Below are positions 17,224 to 25,624 of a DNA stretch of 64,000 bases, in pieces. Below the pieces are notes generated by a model that had not been told where the DNA came from, made no database searches, and saw nothing but the letters and a program-made list of their open reading frames with translations. Made by a program: the position numbers and the translations under genes. Source of the DNA: Elusimicrobiota bacterium (GTDB lineage: Bacteria > Elusimicrobiota > UBA8919); contig JAQUMH010000001.1 in NCBI GenBank assembly GCA_028718185.1, forward strand, positions 405,186 to 469,185. The letters run 5' to 3'. Numbering within the stretch: position 1 is the first letter of the stretch; the number at the start of each line of letters is the position of its first letter.

Positions 17224-17781
17224 TTAATTCTCTTTCCTATTAAAAACATTCATTGCTTTTTGTATGCCTGACTCAATAAAAATAGGGATCGCATCCGTTG
17301 CTCTTAAAATTACTGCATCCAATTTTTCCAATTCTTCTTTTAAAAAGTCTGAAAGAACAAAATTTACAGGATCTGATGTTTCAGGCGGACGACCTATCCC
17401 TATTCTTAGCCGCATAAATTCATTTGTACCAAGAGCTTCAATAATTGATTGAATACCATTATGACCACCGGAAGAACCGCCTTTTTTTAATTGAACACGC
17501 CCAAATTCGATATCCATATCATCATGTATAACAAAGATATCTTCACAGTTAAAATTATATTTTTTTATTAGAGGTATTATGGCAGGACCACTTTGGTTCA
17601 TGAAAAGACATGGTTTTGCAATTAAAAAACCACTACTTAAAGATATAATAGCAATATCTTTATATTTTTTCCATTTCAGTGATTCTCTCTCTGCAAAATT
17701 ATCCAAAACAACAAAACCAATATTGTGACGTGTTTTTAAATATTTTTTACCAGGATTGCCCAACCCGACAATTAACTTCAT
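17224..17781 (-). CDS. pth: Peptidyl-tRNA hydrolase
   Basis: A 185-aa enzyme that frees tRNA from peptidyl-tRNA released by stalled ribosomes. Signature blocks: GLGNPGKKYLKTRHNIGF (catalytic His in RHNIG), KPCLFMNQSG and HDDMDIEFGRVQLKKGG with SSGGHNGI. Length is normal. It lies downstream of rplY in the widespread prs-rplY-pth order; the short gap between them is filled by an octamer tandem repeat. Confidence 0.96.
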   Translation of the reverse strand: MKLIVGLGNPGKKYLKTRHNIGFVVLDNFAERESLKWKKYKDIAIISLSSGFLIAKPCLFMNQSGPAIIPLIKKYNFNCEDIFVIHDDMDIEFGRVQLKKGGSSGGHNGIQSIIEALGTNEFMRLRIGIGRPPETSDPVNFVLSDFLKEELEKLDAVILRATDAIPIFIESGIQKAMNVFNRKEN

Positions 17782-17793
17782 ATGTTAAAAAGA

Positions 17794-17864
17794 CGTTCAC
17801 GTGTTAACGTGCTGATATGTTCATGTGTTAACATGTAAACATGTGAACTTATGAACATTTGAAC
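17794..17864. repeat. Octamer tandem repeat GTTCA(C/T)(A/G)T
   Basis: About nine degenerate 8-bp units (GTTCACGT, GTTAACGT, GCTGATAT, GTTCATGT, GTTAACAT, GTAAACAT ...) fill the rplY-pth spacer. The same unit recurs at 20972-21005 in front of glmU. The units are partly self-complementary, so the transcript could fold. Confidence 0.7.
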
Positions 17865-17868
17865 GCCC

Positions 17869-18621
17869 TTATTTTTTCTCTGGTTTCTTTTCTTCTTTAG
17901 GTTTTTCTTCCTTCTTAGCAGGGGCAGCTTCTTTCTTAGCTGCTTCGGCCGGTTTAGCTGCCGGTTTCCCTTCCGCTTCCTCTTCACCTTCCTCAAGTTC
18001 TTTCTTGCCCTTGCCAATGACTTCCGGTTCAGCAAGTGCCTCGGCAGGACCAGGGACAACCTCTTCCAGAATAGTCGGAGAAACAACATTAACGATTATC
18101 TGGTCGGGTTGATTAAGAACTTCTATGTTTTTGGGTAAAACCAAATCTTTCACACTTACAGAATTTCCGATCTGTAGATTACCGATTTCAATAGTTATTT
18201 TTTCGGGAATATCAGTAGGAAGACATTTTACTTTCAATTCCCTTAGTATAAGTGTAATAACTCCTCCTTCCTTAACACCGGGTGCCTCACCACTTAGAAC
18301 GACAGGAACAGATACTTCTGTCTTTTTCTTCATACTAACCTGATAAAAATCAATATGAATCATATTTCTTGTGATAACATGTTTCTGAATGTCTTTTATC
18401 AAAACTGTTTTTGTTGTTTTATCAGAAAAAATCAAATCAATTATAGCATTATGTCCTGCTTTAGAAAGTATAAAACCGAATTTACCTCCATCTACAGTCA
18501 AACTTAAATTTTCTTTTTCCCCGTAGATAACCGCAGGAATTTTTCCTGACCCTCTTAATTTTCTCATCTCACCTTTTGTAATCCCGGACCTACTCTCAAC
18601 ATCTAATGTAAACTTCTCCAT
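17869..18621 (-). CDS. rplY: 50S ribosomal protein L25/Ctc
   Basis: A 250-aa CTC-form L25 that binds 5S rRNA. The N-terminal L25 domain (about 1-90; RKLRGSGKIPAVIYGEKEN) is followed by the TL5/CTC beta domain (about 95-185; VPVVLSGEAPGVKEGGV, VSVKDLVLPKNIEVL). The last 50 residues are a low-complexity Ala/Lys/Glu/Pro tail ending in repeated KKEEKPKEEKK, common but variable in this family. AGGAG is placed well before the ATG. It lies between prs and pth. Confidence 0.96.
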   Translation of the reverse strand: MEKFTLDVESRSGITKGEMRKLRGSGKIPAVIYGEKENLSLTVDGGKFGFILSKAGHNAIIDLIFSDKTTKTVLIKDIQKHVITRNMIHIDFYQVSMKKKTEVSVPVVLSGEAPGVKEGGVITLILRELKVKCLPTDIPEKITIEIGNLQIGNSVSVKDLVLPKNIEVLNQPDQIIVNVVSPTILEEVVPGPAEALAEPEVIGKGKKELEEGEEEAEGKPAAKPAEAAKKEAAPAKKEEKPKEEKKPEKK

Positions 18622-18641
18622 AATAATCCTTCTCCTTTATT

Positions 18642-19577
18642 TTAAACAAATAATTTGGAAACTGACCGACCTTCGTGTATTCTCAAAATAGCATCTGCTA
18701 AAAGTTTTCCAGCTGACAAAACCTTTATTTTTTCCGATTGAATATTATTACATATTGAATTGGTAACAACGACTTCTTTAACCTGAGACTTATCAATTTT
18801 TTCATATGCTTCGCCGGCAAAAATTCCATGAGCTGCTGTTGCATAAATATCTTTGGCCCCGCCTTTTCTAATCGCTTCAACCGCTTTTACAAGTGTACCT
18901 GCTGTATCAATCATATCATCAACAATTATTATATTTTTACCTTTTATATCGCCTATGATATGCATTACTGCCGCCTCATCAGGAGAAATTCTCCTTTTAT
19001 CAATAATCGCAAGCCCGACTTCCATGCGCTTGGCAAAAGAACGGGCACGCTCAACACCTCCGGCGTCAGGCGAAACAACAATAAGATTCTGAAGTTTTTT
19101 CTTTTTAAAATAATCAACAAGAACAGGTCTTACAAATAAATGATCAACCGGAATATCAAAAAAACCCTGGATTTGACCTGCATGTAAATCAAGAGTAAGA
19201 ACTCTGTCAGTACCTGCAACTGTAATAAGATTCGCTACTAATTTAGCAGTTATAGGAACCCGAGGTTCAACTTTTCTGTCCTGCCTTGAATAACCATAAT
19301 ACGGTATAACCGCTGTGATTCTTTCTGCTGAAGCTCTCTTAAGTGCGTCGATAATTACTAAAAGCTCCATTAAATTCTCATTAGCGGGAGATGATGTCGG
19401 TTGAACAACAAAAGTATCACAACCGCGGACATTTTCACTTATTTTTATTTCAATCTCTTTGTCCGGAAACCTGCCAACCTCAATAGCTCCGGGAACTATC
19501 TTTAGAAAATTACAGATTTCCTTTGACAAGCCCCTGTTCGCGGTACCACTAAATATTTTTAATTTGTTTCGTGCCAC
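18642..19577 (-). CDS. prs: Ribose-phosphate pyrophosphokinase
   Basis: A 311-aa PRPP synthetase (ribose 5-phosphate + ATP to PRPP + AMP). Motifs: DLHAGQIQGFFDIPVDHL (flexible-loop region with catalytic His), VVSPDAGGVERARSFAKRM, and the PRPP loop IIVDDMIDTAGTL. The start is GTG, with GGAGG upstream, and it overlaps the glmU stop as TAGTG, so translation is coupled. PRPP supply next to amn in the same cluster points to ribose-phosphate/purine housekeeping. Confidence 0.97.
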   Translation of the reverse strand: MARNKLKIFSGTANRGLSKEICNFLKIVPGAIEVGRFPDKEIEIKISENVRGCDTFVVQPTSSPANENLMELLVIIDALKRASAERITAVIPYYGYSRQDRKVEPRVPITAKLVANLITVAGTDRVLTLDLHAGQIQGFFDIPVDHLFVRPVLVDYFKKKKLQNLIVVSPDAGGVERARSFAKRMEVGLAIIDKRRISPDEAAVMHIIGDIKGKNIIIVDDMIDTAGTLVKAVEAIRKGGAKDIYATAAHGIFAGEAYEKIDKSQVKEVVVTNSICNNIQSEKIKVLSAGKLLADAILRIHEGRSVSKLFV

Positions 19578-20938
19578 TATTTCCTCCTTCTTTTTATAAT
19601 TTGTCTTTCACGTGCAATTGCCAGCATCTTATCCGGAACATCCTCGGTAATAGTTGATCCTGCGGCAACCAAAACACCTTTACCTATTTTAACCGGTGCG
19701 ACAAAATTAGTATTACTCCCTATAAATGAACCATCTCCAATTTCAGTTTTATGTTTTAATTTGCCGTCGTAATTACAAGTAATTGTTCCCGCCCCGATAT
19801 TTATATCTTTACCAAGCTGCGAATCTCCTATATATGAAAGATGAGAGACCTTTGTATTTTCGCCGATACTTGACTTCTTAATCTCCGAAAAATTACCTAT
19901 GCGGGCTTTTGGACCAATTTTCGATTCAGGTCTTATATGTGAAAACGGACCAATTTTTACATCTTTTGAAATTTCCGCACCATAAACAAAAGATGCTTTT
20001 ATTTCAACATTCCTGCCGACAAGAGAATTTTCAATATAACTGAAAGGGCCTATTACACAACCACTCTCTATCTTTGTTTTACCTTTTATAATTGTTGATG
20101 GAAGTATTGTTGCATCTTTCTCTATAACAACCGTTTCATCAATATATGTCGTCTCCGGGTCACTAATTGATACGCCTGAAAACATCAAGTTCTTTAAAAT
20201 ATTTTTTCTTAAAATATTTTCTGCTTTACTAAGTTCATATCTGTTATTTATACCGATAATCTCTTCAGCAGAATTTGTTTTACAGGCAACTATTTTTTTA
20301 TTTTGACTGCTAAAAACTAAAACAACGTCGGTTAAGTAATATTCTCCTTTTGCATTATCCGATTTTATTTTTTTTAGTGCCTTAAAAAGCTCCTGTGCCG
20401 AAAAAACATATATCCCTGTATTTATTTCTTTAATTTTTTTAATTTCAGCATTAGCATCTTTTTCTTCAATTATTGATTTTACAATTCCGCCATTTCTTAC
20501 TATTCTACCATAATTTTCAGGATTTTCAAATTCACAAGTCAGTACCGTGCATACTGCCTTTTCTTTTTCATGAATGTCTAATAATTTCCCAATAGTCTCT
20601 TTTTTAAGAAGCGGTATATCCCCGGAAATCACAATAACATTACCATTGAAATTCTTTAACTTTTTTTCTGCCTGCTTTACAGCATCACCTGAACCAAGCT
20701 GTCTTTTTTGTTCAACAAAAACTATGTTTTTATATTTTCCACTTTCTGTTATCGCTTTTTTTACCTCTGCCGACCTATATCCTACCACAACAATTGTTTC
20801 GCCAAAATCATTAATTACCGTATCAATAACTCTTTCAACAATTGTTTTCCCTGATATTTTATGTAAAACCTTAGGCGTATCAGACTTAAATCTGGTACCC
20901 TCACCCGCAGCCAAAATAATTACATTCGTATCTTTCAT
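19577..20938 (-). CDS. glmU: Bifunctional UDP-GlcNAc pyrophosphorylase/GlcN-1-P acetyltransferase
   Basis: A 453-aa enzyme making UDP-GlcNAc for peptidoglycan and LPS. N-terminal nucleotidyltransferase: ILAAGEGTRFKSDTPKVLHK (about 7-26) and VISGDIPLL. C-terminal left-handed beta-helix from about 255, with many I/V-x-G hexads and the acetyltransferase segments GNFSEIKKSSIG and GAGTITCNYDGK. The reading frame is open upstream to a GTG at 21001, but those 21 codons are encoded by an octamer tandem repeat and align with no part of GlmU, so the ATG at 20938 is chosen; its RBS is weak. Confidence 0.95.
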   Translation of the reverse strand: MKDTNVIILAAGEGTRFKSDTPKVLHKISGKTIVERVIDTVINDFGETIVVVGYRSAEVKKAITESGKYKNIVFVEQKRQLGSGDAVKQAEKKLKNFNGNVIVISGDIPLLKKETIGKLLDIHEKEKAVCTVLTCEFENPENYGRIVRNGGIVKSIIEEKDANAEIKKIKEINTGIYVFSAQELFKALKKIKSDNAKGEYYLTDVVLVFSSQNKKIVACKTNSAEEIIGINNRYELSKAENILRKNILKNLMFSGVSISDPETTYIDETVVIEKDATILPSTIIKGKTKIESGCVIGPFSYIENSLVGRNVEIKASFVYGAEISKDVKIGPFSHIRPESKIGPKARIGNFSEIKKSSIGENTKVSHLSYIGDSQLGKDINIGAGTITCNYDGKLKHKTEIGDGSFIGSNTNFVAPVKIGKGVLVAAGSTITEDVPDKMLAIARERQIIKRRRK

Positions 20939-20971
20939 AAAAACATTTTCTTGTGTTGGTACATTAACTGC

Positions 20972-21005
20972 GTTCACATGTTCACTTGTTGATATGTTCA
21001 CATGA
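20972..21005. repeat. Octamer tandem repeat before glmU
   Basis: Four 8-bp units (GTTCACAT, GTTCACTT, GTTGATAT, GTTCACAT) matching the array at 17794. It lies just upstream of glmU and keeps an open reading frame with it. Confidence 0.7.
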
Positions 21006-21031
21006 GTCGTAAATATATTATCTTGCCTTCA

Positions 21032-21147
21032 TCGCGTAGCGAGGAAGAAATTTCTGAAGAGCCTGAATTTGCGACCTATACCCAACAGGAGCAAATGTTA
21101 GAGCGACCTCAAGGGAGCGTCTCGAAGAAATTTACTTCCGAGCGTTA
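21032..21147. repeat. 115-bp interspersed repeat, copy 2
   Basis: The same element as 6779-6894, same orientation, identical over long blocks such as GAAATTTCTGAAGAGCC and TCTCGAAGAAATTTACTTC. It ends 3 bp from the 3' end of the tRNA-Gln gene. Confidence 0.7.
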
Positions 21148-21149
21148 TT

Positions 21150-21222
21150 CTGGGGAGGATGGATTCGAACCATCGAAATGACGGCTCCAAAGGCCGTTGC
21201 CTTACCGCTTGGCTACTCCCCA
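21150..21222 (-). tRNA. tRNA-Gln (UUG)
   Basis: Read on the minus strand, TGGGGAG pairs with CTCCCCA as acceptor stem; the anticodon arm is ACGGC-CTTTGGA-GCCGT with anticodon TTG, and the T arm contains GGTTCGAATCC. The discriminator is G and CCA is not encoded. A tRNA-Gln upstream of prs-rplY-pth is a familiar gene order in several bacterial groups. Confidence 0.95.
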
Positions 21223-21262
21223 AACATGCGTTTAATCCCATCTCCCGCAAAACAACAAAGTA

Positions 21263-21290
21263 ATTATATTAAAAAAATCTCACTTGTCAA
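21263..21290 (-). promoter_or_regulatory. Consensus promoter of tRNA-Gln (and glmU cluster)
   Basis: On the minus strand TTGACA (21285-21290), 16-nt spacer, TATAAT (21263-21268), about 34 nt before the tRNA. The -35 lies in a 13-bp palindrome CACTTG-T-CAAGTG (21281-21293). The rest of 21294-21452 shows no gene. Confidence 0.8.
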
Positions 21291-21452
21291 GTGATTTTAG
21301 TCGACAGATATGTAAAGTATTTTGTTTATGCTGCAGAAAATTACGGAATGCTATTTTTTTAAATCGTTAATAAGTATTATTACCCCAGCGATTTCTTTCA
21401 TTGATTGTCTCTTGTTGATTGCTTGTTCCTATAATATATCTATATTTTTACT

Positions 21453-22244
21453 TTATAAAGTCAGGAATTTTTGTGCATTTTGAAAAAAAATCTTGTTTTT
21501 TAAATCAGGCGAAATCTCCAAATTCTTCAGCATTTCTACTTCTTCTTTTTGATTTGACCAAGGTGTATCGGTACCAAACATAATTCTATCAGCTGAATGT
21601 TTTATTAATATATCTAAAAATACTTTTTTATCTTTAATGTATTTTAGCGTCATTGATGTTTCAAACCAGATATTCAGTCCGGTGAGTTCTTTCAGTACTT
21701 CATCCCACATTCGCCAGCCGCCGGTATGCGATGCAACAATTCTTAACTCAGGAAACCTTTTTATAACTTTCTTAAGCAACCCGATTGCCGCTCTTTTATC
21801 TTCGCCAAAAGCAATATCAAATCCAGTATGCAAAATAAGTATGAGATTATTCCTGGCAATTTCCTCGTAGATAAAAAACATCTTATCGCTATCTATAGAA
21901 AAATTCTGATACATTGGATGAAGTTTTACCCCAAGTAATTGTTCACCCTTTATTCTTTTTAATAAATCTTTAAATCCTTTGTTTTCGGGATGAATACTGG
22001 CAAAAGGAATAATCCTGTTGCTTTTGATTTTGACGCACCATTTTATAATATTTTCAACTTGTTCCGGTTTTGTCGCAATGTTTAATATAACCGATTTTTC
22101 AATTCCGGAATCATCCATAGATTTCAGAAGCCCTGATACTGTTCCGTCAAAGGACGGTTTTATTTTAGCACTGTAGGCTATTTTTTCCAGCGCACCGGCA
22201 GCTATATTATCCGGGAAAGCATGAGTATGAAAATCTATAATCAT
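21453..22244 (-). CDS. Amidohydrolase-family metal-dependent hydrolase
   Basis: A 263-aa TIM-barrel protein of the amidohydrolase-2 type (COG2159-like hydrolases/decarboxylases). Metal-site residues: D-F-H-T-H at 3-7, ILHTGFD (His), VASHTGGW (His) and FGTDTPW (Asp). Substrate unknown. It resembles the two amidohydrolases at 50085 and 50976 but is a distinct member. It lies 14 nt after the HAD phosphatase gene, probably one operon. Confidence 0.8.
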   Translation of the reverse strand: MIIDFHTHAFPDNIAAGALEKIAYSAKIKPSFDGTVSGLLKSMDDSGIEKSVILNIATKPEQVENIIKWCVKIKSNRIIPFASIHPENKGFKDLLKRIKGEQLLGVKLHPMYQNFSIDSDKMFFIYEEIARNNLILILHTGFDIAFGEDKRAAIGLLKKVIKRFPELRIVASHTGGWRMWDEVLKELTGLNIWFETSMTLKYIKDKKVFLDILIKHSADRIMFGTDTPWSNQKEEVEMLKNLEISPDLKNKIFFQNAQKFLTL

Positions 22245-22258
22245 TGCTTATTGTATCC

Positions 22259-22918
22259 TTAATTTATTATTTTCAAAATATCCAACGGTTTCTTAATGTA
22301 AAAATCCGGCTTGTGCTTTCTTAATTCTTCGGTTGGTCTGTATCCGTAAAGGGCTGCACAGGAGTATACTTTTGAATTCTTTGCTGCAAGTATATCTGTT
22401 TTACTGTCACCGATAATCAATGCATTTTCAGGCTTTATCTTTTCCTTTGAAAGTATCTTTTTTATATAATACGGCGATGGTTTTAGCCGCTCTTTTTCTT
22501 CACTGTTAATCCCTATTATCCCGCTAAAATACTTTCCTATTTTAATATCTTTCAATAATTTCCTGGTAAAAATATGCGCTTTATTTGAAACAACATATAA
22601 AATTATATTTCTTTTTCTTAGTTCTTTTAAGATACTTAATATTCCAGGGTATAATTTAGATTTTTTTACCAGATTTTTACTATAGTGTCTGGTAAATTGT
22701 AATTTTGCTTTTTTAATATCTATTGTATTATTTGTAAGTTTGGAAAATAAATTAACCGCTCCCCTTCCTATAGCACTTTGCACCTGTTCCTTTGACGCCT
22801 TTGCTATCCCGAAATCCTCTAAGACTTTATTTACCGAATAGGTTAAATCATCAAGCGTATCAACAAGAGTTCCGTCAAGGTCAAAAATTATCAAATCAAA
22901 TCTATTTTTATTTAACAT
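22259..22918 (-). CDS. HAD phosphatase (phosphoglycolate phosphatase-like)
   Basis: A 219-aa HAD-superfamily hydrolase: IIFDLDGTLVDTLDDL (motif I), VVSNKAH (motif II), a Lys in RLKPSPYY (motif III) and IGDSKTDILAAKN (motif IV), with an alpha-helical cap between I and II. It is closest in pattern to Gph/PgmB types; substrate unproven. The ATG at 22918 is chosen because the upstream in-frame ATG at 22927 overlaps the -10 box; with this promoter the mRNA would begin at or next to the ATG. Confidence 0.83.
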   Translation of the reverse strand: MLNKNRFDLIIFDLDGTLVDTLDDLTYSVNKVLEDFGIAKASKEQVQSAIGRGAVNLFSKLTNNTIDIKKAKLQFTRHYSKNLVKKSKLYPGILSILKELRKRNIILYVVSNKAHIFTRKLLKDIKIGKYFSGIIGINSEEKERLKPSPYYIKKILSKEKIKPENALIIGDSKTDILAAKNSKVYSCAALYGYRPTEELRKHKPDFYIKKPLDILKIIN

Positions 22919-22925
22919 GTTTATC

Positions 22926-22954
22926 ATTATATAACTTAATAAACCTCATTTCAA
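22926..22954 (-). promoter_or_regulatory. Promoter giving a probable leaderless mRNA
   Basis: On the minus strand TTGAAA (22949-22954), 17-nt spacer, TATAAT (22926-22931). Only 7 nt separate the -10 from the ATG at 22918, the usual distance to a transcription start. Confidence 0.6.
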
Positions 22955-23026
22955 TAGGAATATAACAAACCTCTTTCTTTTTTTTTAAAATAAAATATAA
23001 TAATGCTGTCATTTGACGAATACATT

Positions 23027-25552
23027 ATGAAAAAATATATTGTAATTATTTTTATCTCAAGTATATTGCTATTCCCGGTTGCATTTGCCGGTGTAATTTC
23101 CGAACGATTGCTTCTTAAAGACGATTGGAAAATCTATCCTGATTTACAATTAAAAACCGGCGGAGATAAAATTTCCTCTGTTAAATTTAAGACTGACGGC
23201 TGGTATAATACCGCTGTTCCATCTACAGTACTTGCCGCACTGGTTGAAAATAAAGTTTATTCTGACCCGTATTTTGGAGTGAATTTAAGGTCAATACCTG
23301 AAGACCAGTTTAAATATCCGTGGTGGTTCCGGACAACATTTGAACTACCTAGCGATTATAAAGATAAAAATATGTTTTTGCATCTTGACGGTATCATATA
23401 TCGGGCAGATGTATGGATAAACGGTAAATTGATAGCAGGCAAGGAAAAGGTTGAAGGGGTTTATACCCTGTTTGAATTTAATGTTACCCCTTACATTGTT
23501 AATAACAAACCGAACTGCCTGGCAATAAAGATATATCCTCCCCAAGAAAACAATCTTTCAGTAAATTTTGTTGACTGGAACCCTAAACCTCCGGATAGAA
23601 ATATGGGACTTTGGAAAGATGTCTATATTACAAAAAGCGGACATGTAACGCTAAAACATCCTTATGTTGTTACTGATTTAGATTTATCTTCTCTTGAAAA
23701 AGCGCATATTACTGTTTCTGCCGAAGTTACTAATATAACTGAAAATATTGTTACCGGTATTTTAGAAGGAAAAATCGCAGATATCTCATTTTTACAGGAA
23801 GTAACCCTGAAACCAAATGAAACGAAAATAATAACTTTTTCGCCAAAAAAATATTTACAACTTAATATTACAAATCCTAAATTGTGGTGGCCCAACTTAA
23901 CAGGTCCCCAAAACCTATATAATCTTTCTTTGGAATTCAAAATAAACGGGATTATTTCTGATAGTCAAAATGTCAATTTCGGTATCAGGGAAGTTTCTTC
24001 ATTTTTTAATGAACGAGGGTACAGAGGATTCACAATTAATGGCAAGAAAATCCTGGTTAGAGGCGGCGGTTGGACAGACGATATGCTGTTAAGGCATTCA
24101 TCAAAAGTTGATGAAGCAAAAGTAAAATATACCAAACAAATTAATTTTAACGCCATCCGCGTAGAAGGAATATGGGGAACGGATGAAATGTATGATTTAT
24201 GCGATAAATACGGGATAATGGTTTTAACAGGCTGGACCTGCCAGTGGGAGTGGTTGAAATATGATACCCAGCATCAGTTGGATATTGCCGCTTCTTCATG
24301 GAAAGAACAGATATTGCGTTTAAGAAATCATCCAAGCATACTTGTCTGGTTATACGGAAGCGATAATCCCCCCATACCTAAAGTTGAACAAATATATGTA
24401 GATATTTTAAATAGTTTTGATAAATCAAGACCGTTTTTATCGTCTGCTTCGGAAAAACCAACAAAAATCAGCGGAAATACAGGTGTAAAAATGCGTGGAC
24501 CTTACGACTATGTTATACCGGGTTACTATTATAAAAATAAGCGTGACGGTGGCGCTTTCGGATTCGCCACTGAAGAAGGACCCGGTGCAGTAATCCCTCA
24601 AATTGAAAGCATAATTAAGATGTTCCCGAAAGAGAACTTGTGGCCTATTAATGACGCATGGTATTATCATTCCAGCACACGCGGACATTATCAAAAGGAT
24701 TTGAATGCAAATACTCATGGTATAGATACACAATATGGAGCAGCTACAAGCGCAGAAGATTATTGTAAAAAATCACAGCTGATGAACTATGATGCTAACC
24801 GTGCATTGTTTGAATCGTGGGGAAAAAATAAATTTTTATCTACAGGTATTATATCATGGATGTATAACAGTGCGTGGCCATCCGTTTGCTGGCAAATGTT
24901 TGATTATTTCCTGTTACCTGGCGGCGCTTTTTATGGTGCCAGGAAAGCGTGCGAACCTCTGCATATACAATACTCGTATGATGACGACACTATATATATC
25001 ATTAATGGATACTACCGAAACTTTAAAAATCTTAAAGTTACTGCAAAAACATATAATATCAATATGAAAGAAAAATATTCTGCTGCAACCACCATAGATG
25101 TCCCAGAAAACAGCAATATAAAAGCACTTACCATTAAAAGACCGGACAGCCTAACCGGGACATATTTTGTCCATCTTGAATTAAAGGATGACACTAATAA
25201 ATTAATTTCGTCTAATTTTTATTGTCTCTCTTCGCAATCCCCGCCAAATTTTTCAATGCTTAGTGAATTACCGGTTATAAAATTAATCTCATCTTATAAA
25301 GTTGAAAAAGTCGATACAGATACTGTTTTCAGAGTATCACTAGAAAATCCGACAAAACATCTTGCATTTTTTGTTAATCTTACAATAACAAAAGGGAAAA
25401 ACGAAGATACCGTAACTCCCATATACTGGGACGATAATTATTTTAGTTTGCTGCCGAAAGAGAAAAAAGAAATTACTGCAACTTTTCCTACCGAAGAATT
25501 GTCCGCATCAGAACCTTTTCTGAAGATTGACGGCTGGAATATAGAAAAGTAA
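23027..25552 (+). CDS. Secreted GH2 glycosidase, exo-beta-glucosaminidase-like
   Basis: An 841-aa glycoside hydrolase family 2 enzyme with a signal peptide (MKKYIVIIFISSILLFPVAFAG). Sugar-binding domain about 15-180 (YPWWFRTTFELP, DGIIYRADVWING), Ig-like domain about 190-310, TIM barrel from about 320 (VRGGGWTDDML, FNAIRVEG), then C-terminal beta domains. The acid/base site reads GSD (Asp446) instead of the usual NE, and the nucleophile is Glu516 or Glu517 (ATEEGPG), about 70 residues later. Ser-Asp at this place is characteristic of CsxA-type exo-beta-D-glucosaminidases, so chitosan-like substrates are possible; mannosidase-like action is not excluded. A TATAAT at 22996-23001 abuts an earlier ATG (23003), making ATG 23027 the likelier start. 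Confidence 0.82.
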   Translation: MKKYIVIIFISSILLFPVAFAGVISERLLLKDDWKIYPDLQLKTGGDKISSVKFKTDGWYNTAVPSTVLAALVENKVYSDPYFGVNLRSIPEDQFKYPWWFRTTFELPSDYKDKNMFLHLDGIIYRADVWINGKLIAGKEKVEGVYTLFEFNVTPYIVNNKPNCLAIKIYPPQENNLSVNFVDWNPKPPDRNMGLWKDVYITKSGHVTLKHPYVVTDLDLSSLEKAHITVSAEVTNITENIVTGILEGKIADISFLQEVTLKPNETKIITFSPKKYLQLNITNPKLWWPNLTGPQNLYNLSLEFKINGIISDSQNVNFGIREVSSFFNERGYRGFTINGKKILVRGGGWTDDMLLRHSSKVDEAKVKYTKQINFNAIRVEGIWGTDEMYDLCDKYGIMVLTGWTCQWEWLKYDTQHQLDIAASSWKEQILRLRNHPSILVWLYGSDNPPIPKVEQIYVDILNSFDKSRPFLSSASEKPTKISGNTGVKMRGPYDYVIPGYYYKNKRDGGAFGFATEEGPGAVIPQIESIIKMFPKENLWPINDAWYYHSSTRGHYQKDLNANTHGIDTQYGAATSAEDYCKKSQLMNYDANRALFESWGKNKFLSTGIISWMYNSAWPSVCWQMFDYFLLPGGAFYGARKACEPLHIQYSYDDDTIYIINGYYRNFKNLKVTAKTYNINMKEKYSAATTIDVPENSNIKALTIKRPDSLTGTYFVHLELKDDTNKLISSNFYCLSSQSPPNFSMLSELPVIKLISSYKVEKVDTDTVFRVSLENPTKHLAFFVNLTITKGKNEDTVTPIYWDDNYFSLLPKEKKEITATFPTEELSASEPFLKIDGWNIEK

Positions 25553-25624
25553 ACGCTGTTAAAAATTCTGTTCTCTACCAATCTGTTGCGATAATGGTTT
25601 AAACTTACCGCCAAATTAAATAAT

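Noticed and set aside
20939-21001. N-terminal extension of GlmU from the GTG at 21001
   Set aside because: The 21 codons are an octamer tandem repeat and do not match the family, whose sequence begins right after Met at 20938.
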